A program made the translations under genes and the position numbers. From the NCBI RefSeq assembly GCF_963675165.1, contig NC_087385.1, positions 206,501 through 270,500 of the forward strand: DNA of 64,000 nt, written 5' to 3'. This stretch comes from Halichondria panicea (taxonomy: Eukaryota > Porifera > Demospongiae > Suberitida > Halichondriidae). Shown one piece after another: positions 24,992 to 39,309 of the stretch (the stretch's first letter is position 1; the number at the start of each line of letters is the position of its first letter). The notes beneath the pieces were generated by a model that was given only the letters and a program-made list of their open reading frames with translations, searched no databases and was not told the DNA's origin.

Positions 24992-25184
24992 GAGTTGAAG
25001 TGTTTCCTGCCCACAGGACCTGGCCCCACCAGCACTGAACCCAGAGGCAGAGGAAGTGGATATAATAGAGAGTGAGGGGACGAGGGGAGTGGGCGGGGCA
25101 CAAGGGGGTGGAGTCATATACGATGAAGATGAGGAGGATGAAGGAGTGGGCGGGGCACAGAGGGTGGGCTGCTCTCAACAGTGA
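24992..25184 (+). pseudogene. DNAJA terminal-exon copy D0 (broken)
   Basis: Matches the last DNAJA exon: 'ELKCFLPTG', then acidic 'YDEDEEDEG' and a tail ending CSQQ before the stop. Other copies have cacag/GAGTTG at the acceptor, but here the sequence is cacacGAGTTG, so the AG is gone. The stretch cctggccccaccagc replaces cctgacccaccagc and shifts the frame. It is a relic at the left edge of unit A1, convergent with KCK copy K1 (296 bp). Confidence 0.75.
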
Positions 25185-25479
25185 CACTCTTAGGAACTCT
25201 ATATTCATCGCTTTGATTGTATTTATGGACTGGTTTTGTGGTTATTGCTATTGTTCTAATTATGTGAATAACGTTTGCCCATACCACTCATCATAATTAT
25301 CGTGAACGGTAATATTGATTAGCATGAGACTGAGATAAAGTCAATAGTAATCATCATAATAGGAGAGTGCAAACACACACTACAAAAGCCAAAGCTAAAA
25401 ATAAAAATCATAAAGTAATTAAAATCAATATTCAATACAAAGAAGCTGCTAGATAGATAAGTGTTCACATTATTTATAG

Positions 25480-28400
25480 TTAAAAGGGTGCTATTTTGTT
25501 CAGTTCCACCATCACCTGTGCCATGCTGGGTCGATGGCTGGGCTCTCTCTTAGTGCAGTGGAGTATCAGCTCGTACACTGCAGGACGCTGCCTCTGTACT
25601 TGGAGAATCATGTCTCGATAATGTTCAGCACTTGGGAATCGACTAGCGGTCACCTCACAGAGGACAATGCCGTAGCTGTACACATCGATCTTGACAGACT
25701 GTCTCAGAGGTGGAGTGAGAGGATCAAAGGCTTGAGGGATGACTTCAGGAGGGGAGTAGATTATGGCCCCCTCTCCCATCGTATGAGCATGCTGAAGGAA
25801 GTTGGCTGAGCCCAGGTCAGAGACCTTCCCCTTCCACTGGTGGTTGGGCATTCGCTGGAGGAGGACGTTGGGAGCACTCACATCACGGTGGATGATGGGA
25901 TCGTAGCGCTGGTGCAGGTAGTTCAGAGCGAGGGCAATGTCCATGAAGATCGAGAGCCGATTTCCTGGGTCCAGTTGATTCCTCTCGTACGCTTGTCGGA
26001 GATTCATGTCCAGAAGCTCGGTGATGATGAGAGGAGGGGACTGGTCAAACACTGCCCCAATGAACTGCACCAGGTTGGGGTGTCGTACTTCAGCCAAGAG
26101 CCTCATTTCTCTCTGGAGTCTCTCTAGATTGCGTGGGTTGACAATGGCAGCAAAGAGTCGCTTGACGGCCACCGTCACTGTTCCCTCCAGCACCTCCCCC
26201 CATCCTCCAGTGCCAATCGTTCTCATCGTGATCACTCTGTTGGCCGGAATCCTCCACACCTCTGTGTTGTGTGCTGCCAACTCTTTCGTCTTGCCTTCTA
26301 ACTCCCTCTCTAGAGCTGTGATTCGAGCAGACAGGTCAGCTTCTCTTCTGTTGGCCTCAGCCAATTCTCGATCTTTCACTTGTAAAAGTAATTGTGTAGC
26401 TTGCTCTCTTTGCTCTGCCAGCTGTGCTCTTTCCTCCGCATCTCCATGACGACAATTGGCCTCGGTCAATTCTCTAGCTTGTGTAGCTAATTCTCGATCT
26501 TTCTCTTGCAACTGTAGTTGGTGGTGACGTTGAGTGTCGTGCTCTCTCTGCTCTGCTGCTCGTAGCTGTTGTTCCAGAGCCCTCACCCGGTCTTGAGAGG
26601 AGTGGTCGCTGGTCTCACTGACTGATGAGGCACGAGCAGTTGCTTGTCTGATCCTCTTCTCACGCAATCGCTGGGCGGAGCCTCTAGTGTCGTTGTGGAC
26701 CACATCCACGAGAGCCCACTTCCCAGCCAAGGGTCCAGCAACAGACGCTGAGGGTCCAATCAACTCTGTAGGGGGGATTAAGGAACAAATGTAACAGTAT
26801 ATGCATTCAGAGTCATTGACACATGTATTGTGTGTACTTGTCTATCAGACAATAGTTGCCATGGCTACATGTACTAGTAGCTGCTCACCAAATCTCAGTA
26901 TGGTGGTCTCAGCAATGGTATCTCCCAGCCACTTCCGACAGCCTCCAAACACGAGGACCTCAGTGAGTCCTGGTCCCAGACTGGTGGCAGTGATGGAGTG
27001 GAGGTAACGTGGTGTCATTGACTCAGGAGGTGTCACCTGGAGGCACAAAAAATAATGCTCTGATAAATAAATGTTGAGTGTACAGTAGTACTGTGTATTC
27101 TGAACAGATCATCAGATAATCCATGTACTGTATGAAATAAATATAACATTACAACACGAGGAATCTCAAGGCTATGTGTTTTATATTACAGTGACCCTTT
27201 ACCAAATTATGCCTCGAGGCTACGCGACCGTGTACGGAAGGGACTGTATGACTTTTATTACACGCTTGTAACCATGACAACGTGATATAATACAGTAAAG
27301 GTGTGTGTACATAGCACAAGTATTTAACATCCTCCTAGACTTCAATGTTATTTACTCTTGTAAATGAACGTCTCGTATCTCTTTATTACGTCCATTTATT
27401 ACACGTACACTAACAGTTCATAATAAGACAAGACTCACCTCTGCCCACTGGACAGTGTCTACATCCAGTATCCACATGTCCCCCAGTGTCTTGTTGCCAT
27501 TACCCATTCCTCCGTACACCAGTAGTTGAGGGTGGTCCTGACCATAGTTGAGACAACAGGCAGCATGGACTTCCCTCCCCACTGGCCATGGCTCTCCCTG
27601 TACTGGCTTCACCTTAGTGACCTCCTACACACAGTGAACACATAGTATTGTGCATTTCAATGTGGCAGTACTAATTCCAACTCACCATGGTCCTAAAATT
27701 AAACAGGTAGACTTCATTGAGCCTACCATCACGACCAGATTGGCTCCCTCCAAAGAGGACTGCCCTGTGCTGGTCCACCATGGTGAAGGTGAAGTCACTA
27801 CAGGGAGGAGGTCTCTCTCCTCTGAGCTCAGGGGACGACCAGACACCTGGAAGTGGGGGTGGGGCAATTTAGAGAATGGTACAATGTTACATCATCCTTA
27901 TAACATTGATTGATATGAAAGTGAACATGGTTTCCTATGTGAGTGAGGGTGGGACTCCGCCCACCAGTAGCTAGATACCCTATAAGTGTATGCAACGAAA
28001 ACATACAGCGAATGTGCACACATTGATAAAAGTTACCATTTTGTGTGTCAAAGAAATGAAACTCGTTTGTCCTTCCCCCTCCACCAGACAGTCCAGTCTT
28101 GGTGAATGTTGATCCTGGTTGGGTGGTGCCCTCAATACCGAGTCCTCCAAAGCAGCACAGAGTTCTCTCATTCACACGGACAAGTCCACAGTAAGCCTTT
28201 TTCATAGGCTGACTACCAGAGGTTTGAACTTTGGTCCAATGGAGAGTGTCCAGATCAAGCTTGCTCATGTCATTGACGTAAGAAGACCCATCATGACCAC
28301 CAAAGGTGTACAGGCAACGACCTACACAAACAGAGCAACCACCCGCCTCTCCAGGGGGTAGAGGTCCAGTGGTGGGCAAGAGGCTCCACAGCTCAGTGCT

Positions 28401-28550
28401 TGGATCATACACAGCAATGATGTTAGACCCCAGTCCTGGACCAGCCCCCCTCCACATGTAATGGCGTCCGTCAACTGCAGAAAATTGACCCCAACGAGGT
28501 GGTGATTCAACTGGTGGACGACCAAGAATGGAGCGAACAGCTTTCAACAT
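25480..28550 (-). CDS. KCK copy K1: Kelch / coiled-coil / TKL-like kinase
   Basis: Exons in transcript order: 28037-28550, 27686-27846, 27439-27624, 26889-27036, 25480-26765. They join in frame to 764 residues. N-terminal Kelch repeats (residues ~1-335) show 'YTFGGHDGSSYVNDM', 'LCCFGG', 'AVLFGG', 'LLVYGG' and 'VLVFGG', a predicted propeller. A Glu/Arg/Gln-rich coiled coil spans ~395-505. The kinase domain (~515-764) has 'GTGGWGEV', Lys538 in 'VAVKRL', 'HRDVSAPNVLL' (HRD 629-631), 'SDLGSANF' with DLG in place of DFG (653-655), 'SPPEV' and 'DVYSYGIVLCE'. All key catalytic residues are present, so activity is plausible. Partner and substrate are unknown. The start is the first ATG after a possible acceptor (ctgcag/ACA ATG), so a 5' exon may exist. 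ZFAND1 copy 1 lies 210 bp upstream on the same strand. Confidence 0.88.
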
Positions 28551-28760
28551 TGTCTGCAGGAGTAAGGACAGTGAGCAATATATATACACACATTGGCTAT
28601 CTAGACACTGATATACAGATCACATGTATCATACACACTTCTCTTATATACACACTTCTCTAGCTAGTATCTCTGAACTCACCTCATGGAAGACACTTCC
28701 TGTAATGTCAGCAGCCCCACCCACTTTCACAAACTTCACATAACAAAAATTTATTGGATA

Positions 28761-30336
28761 TCATTTGCATTCATATTCTAGTGTAAGTGTAGTTCCCATG
28801 GTGATGACAGTGTGTATAAGGTCCTGTAGCTTATCAGACATGCCCAGTACTGCACCCTCACAATACAGACACAGCTTCTGTAGAGGAGCCACTCAAACAG
28901 TTAGTGTATTAGTGGTCTCACTTACTTGAGCATGTGCTTTGTGATTGTCGTTCTTTAGTTTGAATCTCTGAGCAATATAATCGACCGTCCGTCCAACACA
29001 CCACTCCTATTCATTGTGTGTATTAGGTTTATGTACTTTGTTATGACATGTAATATAATAATCGTATAATACAGTGGAACTCAACAACCATCCTGCAGAA
29101 AGACCAACAGCAGATATAAATAAAAGGTCAAGTACCCAGTACAAAACAACCCCTCAACAAAGGTCACCTCTGTATAATGGCCAATATCTTATCCCCCAAT
29201 GTTACAAGGTTCCACTGTATGGTATGGTATGCATTATACACTCCAGTGCATAAAGTGTTTCCCCGGGCGGTCACCTTGGAGACAAACATGGAGGTGTTAG
29301 GGAGTCCACTAGTCCTTGGCAGCTCCACTTCAAAATACACTCTTTCCACCTACAAAAGGGAGCACAATTCTCCAGTGAATACTGAGCATAATGCAGTAGT
29401 GAATAAGCAGCCACTTAACAGGACGATGGTCCAAGCTCTAGCTAACCTCCCCCAGCAACCACTCCACTGCATACCTGTGGTATGGAGTCCAGACCAACTG
29501 CTCTCATTTTTAACTTCATCAAAGCAACTTTTCCACTCATGTGTTTGGATGAACTGCCACCTTTCACCCCACCTGGCCAGTCAAAGAGTGCACACACATT
29601 GTTCAATAGTACACAGAATGTAGACATCCTATGAAGCGTGTACAAGTAGACTCAACAGTTAAAGTAGCTGAGATTAAGAGTGGTAGGGAACTAGAATAAA
29701 GAACGGAGTACTAAATTGCTCATTATTACAGGCTCAGTGTTGAGTACACCACACTGTTTGCATGCTCACTTGTTCCAGTTGCTTTGGCAGGTTGTCCCAG
29801 TGGCCTCCCCCTCACAGTCGTAGTAGAGTATTGCTCGGCTACTATCAGTGCAGGGCAGCTGTGGTCCTCCTGGTGTCTGTGCTGGATGCAATACGACTGC
29901 TCACAAGACTCACACAGCACACTAGTCACATGACGCTTCTTGCACGAGGGGAGGGAACAGTGGAAGAGAAACTATGGACACACGTTCAGTGCATGCCGGG
30001 GAGGGAGATGTATAATTACATTATTATGAGTTTGTCATCTAATTGTGTAAATGATTACCTCTTGTTTCTCAGGCAATGTGGATATAATATTTGTGTCGAT
30101 GTGCTCACAGTTGTGAGAGGAGGGGACTCGATGATATTTACTGTGGCAAAACCAACAAATATGTAAATCGTAAAATGGTAGCTAGATCTCTACTTACCAA
30201 AATGTTTGATGACAGAGGTCACACACAAATGGAAGGAAATCTGAATATGAGTAGTTACAAAAAAACATTATTAATTTTGCATACCTAATCTGTTGCATTG
30301 AGGGAAAAAACAGTGTTCCCCAACATCAACTTCCAT
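28761..30336 (-). CDS. ZFAND1: ZFAND1 copy 1 (AN1-type zinc finger protein 1)
   Basis: ZFAND1 recruits p97/VCP and the 26S proteasome to stress granules for their clearance. Exons in transcript order: 30285-30336, 30198-30240, 30059-30140, 29770-29971, 29475-29572, 29275-29349, 28926-29006, 28761-28877. They join in frame to 249 residues (268 in human). Seen: start 'MEVDVGEHCFFPQCN', first AN1 finger with 'DFLPFVCDLCHQTFC', second AN1 finger with 'LCESCEQSYCIQHRHQEDHSCP', then the family-specific 'KVALMKLKM' and 'ERVYFEVELP' and a ubiquitin-like C-terminal part. Zinc ligands are intact. It is head to head with the ZCCHC-like gene (616 bp between starts) and is duplicated as copy 2. Confidence 0.92.
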
Positions 30337-30952
30337 TCTTCTTAGTCTCTTGGTGTGACGTCATAAACGTCATCAGCCGCATATTTTTAATGGGCAATCT
30401 TAGCTCCACCCACACAATTTGTGAGTCATGATAAGCTAATGAAGAAACCTTTGATCTCTGCAAAGTGATAAACAGTTCATGAATTTTGTGCCTCAAGAGT
30501 TGTCTACCCAAATAGGGCTGTCTGGTCAAGCTAGCTCTGAGACTATCTGCCTGTTTAGGTAACAATAATAAACTATTAACAGTTATAACAAGTGTACAAC
30601 CAGCTAGCTACGTGTGCTCACCTACTGTGCAGAATTGTGTGTTGTGCATGAGAGCCTTGTATCTAGATACTATAGCCTCAACTATACAGTTACTATAGAG
30701 CTGCACACACGACATGAATCAAGAGTCTATTGCTATTAAGTACAGATAACTAGGTCTCCCAAAGATGATGAATTGTTGAGACTGTGTGTTGTGGTTAAAT
30801 TCCAAGGCAAGTGTTAGTCCTAGATTGTACACAGCTAGTCTTGATAGCTCCACTGCACAATATAGCCGTACTGTTGTGTGTCCTATATATAAACTGCATT
30901 AACGTATATACCGTTGTCTCTATTACAGGCCTAGTGGCTGACGTATACAGAT
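30337..30952. promoter_or_regulatory. Divergent intergenic region ZFAND1-1 / ZCCHC-like-1
   Basis: 616 bp between two divergent starts, almost identical to 48085-48695 in unit A2. I see no exon. A shared promoter is likely, and conservation between copies reflects recent duplication. Confidence 0.45.
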
Positions 30953-32033
30953 ATGAAGCTATCAGAGATATTGCAAGCGTTTCATGGCCTCGAGGCGTGC
31001 GATCGTGTGGACCTCATCTGTCGAATGCTACGTCACTGTCTGGCATTTGAATCTTGATTCTTTGGTACCGTATTATTAGACGCCTCTAAAGAGCATTATA
31101 AATCACAAGTGAATAAAATTGAGATACATGCCAACAGAGTGAGCTACTACAAGCCCTTCCAAGAGTCAGGCCTCTCTCACCAAGTATGTCTCAAACTGTG
31201 CAGTTCTCTGTCTGTTGTGCATTCGGATAATCGACCTGTGGCTGAGGTCGTATTCCAACTACTCAACGATAAGAAAGTGCAGACGTTTTTTGAGGATTGC
31301 AATGAGCTCAAAGTAAGAATGGACACTGTCAGTGTTTCAGTATAATCTCTAACTCCATTTGCATGAGGTGTTCATATTCATTATTAGCTAGTGTGGTGGG
31401 TATTGCTTCTATAGTGGTTGTTATGTATTACCTAGGATCACTCATGCCACCTACTCATTTGCTAAAAGCTCTCACTGTATACCAAGTTGTGGCAGATGTT
31501 TCTGGCCAAGCCACAATATTTGCTGTTTTAGTGGGTTTCATATAATAGAATAGCCATGCAGAGTGGTGACCTGGATTAGGGTGTGTTGATGTGCCTGCAA
31601 GGTGATGTGCCTGCAAGGATCTGCGGGTATTTCAATGTTGTACCAACAATCACATACTCACTAACTGTATGCCTGAGCACGTCATGAGCTAAAGCAATAC
31701 ACAGCTATACAAGTGTTTGTCCAGGTGCATGTACACTGCTCCTAATGGATGGCACATTGTCTGCACTCCAGTTATCAACTTGACTCACTTGTCAGTTGAC
31801 TAGACTAATAGTTAACAGTATTCTCAGTCCAATGCTTATAATACTATATCTATTCGCCCTGTGTCTAGGTGCTGAAGGATTTCCGCCTCCTCTACGTGAT
31901 GGCTGTGAATCACCCTGCTCTCTCATTGAACCAGCGTCAGCTACTCATGTACACATACCTGCAACGAATGGACCTGCTCTTTATAGAGAAGTCAAAGTAC
32001 TCCTTCTCTGGAAGCTTCTCAGGATCTGTGGAG
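30953..32033 (+). pseudogene. ZCCHC2/14-like PX protein, copy 1, truncated with nonsense codon
   Basis: Exons 30953-31312 and 31869-32033 match exons 1-2 of the copy at 48696. Codon 35 is TGA (31055-31057) where the other copy has CGA (Arg), ending translation after 34 residues. The exons that in A2 carry the PX domain are missing: unit A1 jumps from the intron after exon 2 to the LC3 exon near 32.4 kb. Both defects point to a dead copy. Confidence 0.75.
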
Positions 32034-32461
32034 GTAGGGAATAGTATGGTTGTGAGTATATGAGTCCACCTCTCTCTAGAGTGTTCCCATGTCCATCTTG
32101 ATTCCTCTATAATGCCTCACTGTAGCCACTCATTAGTGCTAGTATGTCTGTGAGTATTGTAGAGAGCTTTATCACATGTGTAGCATCAATACAGCTGCTC
32201 TGTGTCATATCTTACCTCCCTCATAATTCCTGTCAGTCATTGGATGGATATTGATGAGCCTCTTGTTATGGGGACCAACCCTCGAGATATTTTTATCAAT
32301 CGCCATGTGCTGGCTCTATACCGTTAGTTTTGCAATGGCCTGAAATCTGATAAATAATTCTGTATAATTATAGTATATCATTATTAGGGAGATCGAATGT
32401 GTTGTATTGTATTGTGAGGTGGTGTGACTTGTGTTGTTGTTTGTTGCCTCCCTCCCTCCAG

Positions 32462-32555
32462 TGGCCCAGTTCATGCACGTGCTGAGACAGAGGATCCAGC
32501 TGGGGGCCACTGAGTCCATCTACCTCATGGTCAATGGCCTCACTCCCACCACCAG
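32462..32555 (+). pseudogene. LC3/Atg8 penultimate exon, copy 1 (orphan)
   Basis: Acceptor cctccag and donor ag/gtacac bound an exon encoding '[20 protein letters not shown]' and '[11 protein letters not shown]', the beta-grasp core of Atg8/LC3 proteins. The final LC3 exon is not found downstream. The intron sequence switches at about 32757 to DNAJA intron sequence. It is therefore a stranded exon in A1. Confidence 0.75.
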
Positions 32556-32778
32556 GTACACACATGCCAGGGGAATGCTATCTAGTGATCACACTAGTTG
32601 TGTAATGCATTGAAGCTGGTGTATACAGTGTAGTTATTGGACACTTTATTAAAGGTTGTGTAATGAAGGCCTATATACATGTAGCCATTCTTGCAGCTTT
32701 GTTTACTAGGCTAATAAAGCTTGAGACTATATTGAACCCTGTCAACATGTAAGAGGTGTATATTTCCAACGTCTTACA

Positions 32779-34898
<2,120 letters not shown>

Positions 34899-35193
34899 CA
34901 CTCTTAGGAACTCTATATTCACTGCTTTGATTGTATTTATGGACTGGTTTTGTGGTTATTGCTATTGTTCTAATTATGTGAATAACGTTTGCCCATACCA
35001 CTCGTCATAATTATTGTGAACGGTAATATTGATTAGCATGAGACTGAGATAAAGTCAATAGTAATCATCATAATAGGAGAGTGCAAACACACACTACAAA
35101 AGCCAAAGCTAAAAATTAAAATCATAAAGTAATTAAAATCAATATTCAATACAAAGACGATACTAGATAGATAAGTGTTCACATTGTTCATAG

Positions 35194-38100
35194 TTAAAAG
35201 GGTGCTATTTTGTTCAGTTCCACCATCACCTGTGCCATGCTGGGTCGATGGCTGGGCTCTCTCTTAGTGCAGTGGAGTATCAGCTCGTACACTGCAGGAC
35301 GCTGCCTCTGTACTTGGAGAATCATGTCTCGATAATGTTCAGCACTTGGGAATCGACTAGCGGTCACCTCACAGAGGACAATGCCGTAGCTGTACACATC
35401 GATCTTGACAGACTGTCTTGGAGGTGGATTAAACGGATCTGCGGCTTGAGGGATGACTTCAGGAGGGGAGTAGATTATGGCTCCCTCTCCCATCGTATGA
35501 GCATGCTGCAGGAAGTTGGCTGAGCCCAGGTCAGAGACCTTCCCCTTCCACTGGTGGTTGGGCATTCGCTGGAGGAGGACGTTGGGAGCACTCACATCAC
35601 GGTGGATGATGGGATCGTAGCGCTGGTGCAGGTAGTTCAGAGCTAGGGCAATGTCCATGGATCGAGAGGCGGTTTCCTGGGTCCAGTTGATTCTCTTCGT
35701 ACGCTTGTCGGAGATTCATGTCCAGAAGCTCGGTGATGATGAGAGGAGGGGACTGGTCAAACACTGCCCCAATGAACTGCACCAGGTTGGGGTGTCGTAC
35801 TTCAGCCAAGAGCCTCATTTCTCTCTGGAGTCTCTCCAGATTGCGTGGGTTGACAATGGCAGCAAAGAGACGCTTGATGGCCACCGTCACTGTTCCCTCC
35901 AGCACCTCCCCCCATCCTCCAGTGCCAATCGTTCTCATCGTGATCACTCTGTTGGCCGGAATCCTCCACACCTCTGTGTTGTGTGCTGCCAACTCTTTCG
36001 TCTTGCCTTCTAACTCTCTCTCTAAAGCTGTGATTCGAGCAGACAGGTCAGCTTCTCTTCTGTTGGCCTCAGCCAATTCTCGATCTTTCACTTGTAAAAG
36101 TAATTGTGTAGCTTGCTCTCTTTGCTCTGCCAGCTGTGCTCTTTCCTCCGCATTTCCATGACGACGGTTGGCCTCAGTCAATTCTCTAGCTTGTGTAGCT
36201 AATTCTCGATCTTTCTGTTGCAACTGTAGTTGGTGGTGACGTTGAGTGTCGTGCTCTCTCTGCTCTGCTGCTCGTAACTGTTGTTCCAGAGCCCTCACCC
36301 GGTCTTGAGAGGAGTGGTCGTTGGTCTCACTGACTGATGAGGCACGAGCAGTTGCTTGTCTGATCCTTTTCTCACTCAGTCGCTGGGCGGAGCCTCTAGT
36401 GTCGTTGTGGGCCACATCCACGAGAGCCCACTTCCCAGCCGAGGGTCCAGCAACAGACGCTGAGGGTCCAGTCAACTCTGTAGGGGGGATTAAGGAACAA
36501 ATGTAACAGTATATGCATTCAGAGTCATTGAATTGTGTGTACTTGTCTATCAGATAATAGTTGCCATGGCTACATGTACTAGTAGCTGCTCACCAAATCT
36601 CTGTATTGTAGTCTCAGAAACAGGTTTACATAGTGGCCACTCCCGATTGCCTCCAAACACGAGGACCTCAGTGAGTCCTGGTCCCAGACTGGTGGCAGTG
36701 ATGGAGTGCATGCAACGTGGTGTCATTGACTCAGGAGGTGTCACCTGGAGGCACAAAAAATAATGCTCTGATAAATAAATGTTGAGTGTACAGTAGTACT
36801 GTGTATTCTGAACAGATCATCAGATAATCCATGTACTGTATGAAATAAATATAATATTACAACACGAGGAATCTCAAGGCTATGTGTTTTATATTACAGT
36901 GACCCTTTACCAAATTATGCCTCGAGGCTACGCGACCGTGTACGGAAGGGACTGTATGACTTTTATTACACGCTTGTAACCTTGACAACGTGATATAATA
37001 CAGTAAAGGTGTGTGTACATAGCACAAATATTTAACATCCTCCTAGACTTCAAAGTTATTTACTCTTGTAAATGAACGTCTCGTATCTCTTTATTATGTC
37101 CATTTATTACACGTACACTAACAGTTCATAATAAGACAAGACTCACCTCTGTCCACTGGACAGTGTCTACATTAAGTGTCCACATGTCCCCCAGTGTCTT
37201 CCTGCCATCATCCAGTCCTCCGTACACCAGTAGTTGAGGGTGGTCCTGGCCATAGTTGAGACAACAGGCAGCATGGGCTGACCTCTCCACTGGCCATGGC
37301 TCTCCCTGTACTGGCTTCACCTTAGTGACCTCCTACACACAGTGAACACACAGTATTGTGCATTTCAATGTGGCAGTACTAATTCCAACTCACCATGGTC
37401 CTAAAATTGAATAGGTAGACGTCATTGAGCCTACCACCATGACCAGGTTGGTCCCCTCCAAAGAGGACTGCCTTGTGCTGGTCCACCATAGTGAAGGTGA
37501 AGCTACTACAGGGAGGAGGTCTCTCTCCTCTGAGCTCAGGGGACGACCAGACACCTGGAAGTGGGGGTGGGGCAATTTAGAGAATGGTACAATGTTACAT
37601 CATCCTTATAACATTGATTGATATGAAAGTGAACATGGTTTCCTATGTGAGTGAGGGTGGAACTCCGCCCACCAGTAGCTAGATACCCTATAAGTGTATG
37701 CGGTGACAAAAATTTACCATTTTGTGTGTCAAAGAAATGGAACTCGTTTGTCCGTCCACTTCCACCAAACAGTCCAGTCTTGGTGAATGTTGATCCTGGT
37801 TGTGTGGTGCCCTCAATACCGGCGCCTCCAAAGCAGCACAGAGTTCTCTCATTCACACGAACAAGTCCACAGCCAACTTTTTTCATAGGCTGACTACCAG
37901 AGGTTTGAACTTTGGTCCACTGGAGAGTGTCCAGAATCAAGCTTGCTCATGTCATTGAAGTAAGAAGACCCATCATAACCACCAAAGGTGTACAGGCAAC
38001 GACCTACACAAACAAAGCAACCACCAAGCTCTCCAGGGGGTAGAGGTCCAGTGGTGGGCAAGAGGCTCCACAGCTCAGTGCTTGGATCATACACAGCAAT

Positions 38101-38205
38101 GATGTTAGACCCCCGTCCTGGACCAATCCCCCTCCACATGTAATGGTGTCCGTCAACTGCAGAAAATTGACCCCAACGAGGTGGTGGTTCAACTGGAGCA
38201 TCCAT
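35194..38205 (-). pseudogene. KCK copy K2, two frameshifts
   Basis: The exon layout matches K1: 37718-38205, 37394-37554, 37147-37332, 36594-36744, 35194-36477. Compared with K1, an extra A in 'ccagaatcaag' near 37931 shifts the first Kelch exon. Two bases are missing near 35658 (tccatggatcg against tccatgaagatcg), which shifts the frame before the kinase HRD loop. The N-lobe and the C-terminal lobe are each open but in different frames. The 5' end differs from K1/K3 ('MDAPVEP', possibly from 38226 'MITPVQV') and matches K4. Probably a pseudogene, unless the indels are sequence errors. Confidence 0.8.
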
Positions 38206-38226
38206 TACCTGCACAGGAGTGATCAT

Positions 38227-38876
38227 GAGACAGTGTTTATGCCATCACACACACACACACACAATCATTGGTTGAGCCTGGACTAAGGTTATGCATGCTA
38301 GCTATAGGACCTAATCAGATCAACAACCATCACATGACTGACATGAACTCTGTATATCTATAGCTATAGCAGCAATGAGACACAGCATTTCAACTTACAA
38401 GTCATGGACAGTAGAACACTCCCTCAGAGATATCAGAGAGCTGCTATTGTTGTTGGAGTTCTGTTGATCTTGCATACCAGCCACTCCCCCACTATTGCAA
38501 AGGTTATGAGGAGCCCACTCCCAAAATGGCTGGAGGAGGTAGAGATCTGAAGGTTGTCTAGCGCTGCAGGAGTAGGTGAGTGTAACTAGGAATACTAGGA
38601 ATATTGCACATACAGCTTATACCCATAGGCCTGTCAATGGGCAATATTATAGGTCTAGGTCTAGTCTAGTTGCAGAGCATGTCGTACAATGTGTAAAGAT
38701 TGCTCATGACAGTGTGTGTATTTATCATTGTGTAGAGGAGATGTGTTTGTTGAGTGGGAGCATCCTCCGTCACCACCACTCTCCAGTATCCATGGAGATG
38801 ACACTATCCTCTTTGAGCTCCTGAGAACTAAACAACATTCAACAGTTGACGACAATCGACGATGCAATTACGTTAG
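38227..38876. other. B-unit spacer between K2 5' end and DNAJA zinc-finger exon
   Basis: Contains a short (CA)n at 38248-38264 and several small open frames without a recognisable domain. It is nearly identical to 59878-60523 in B2. Upstream DNAJA exons (J domain, G/F region, first zinc-finger motif) are not visible here. Confidence 0.5.
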
Positions 38877-39309
38877 AATCCAGCCATGCATGACATGTGC
38901 ACAGACTGTGGGGGGTCTGGTATCAAGGTGACCCACCGCCCACTCGGCCCCGGCATGATGCAGCAGATACAGAGCGTGTGCACAGACTGTGGGGGGTCTG
39001 GTGATTACATAAGAGACAAGGGCAAGTGCAAGAAATGCAAAGGAAAGCGTCTCGTGGAAATCAACCACAAACAAGAGGTATGAGAATAATTAGAGCACTG
39101 CTGTTAGTGAGTCTATGCCAGCCACAATCACTTAGAGACACTTTCCACTGGAATAATTAATATGGGCTACAATTCATGGTCGGTCATGAAATGTGGTCCA
39201 AGTGCCAATGTTTGAAAGGCTTAATTAATTTATTTCTGGTTACCTACTTTCAGTGACTTTGTGGTATCCTGAAAGCTTAAAAGATGCTATTTCAGTTGGT
39301 ATGTTCAAC

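Larger units (their letters stand above)
24992..32757. repeat. Segmental duplication unit A1
   Basis: Order: DNAJA terminal exon, K1, ZFAND1-1, ZCCHC-like-1, LC3 exon. Collinear with A2, at an offset of 17.74 kb over K1 to ZCCHC-like exon 1. Right edge placed where the LC3 intron sequence turns into DNAJA intron. Confidence 0.85.

Noticed and set aside
26006-26449. 147-aa plus-strand open frame, repeated at 35718 and 43751
   Set aside because: Antisense shadow of the KCK coiled-coil/kinase exon. The Ser/Arg-rich composition reflects its codon pattern.
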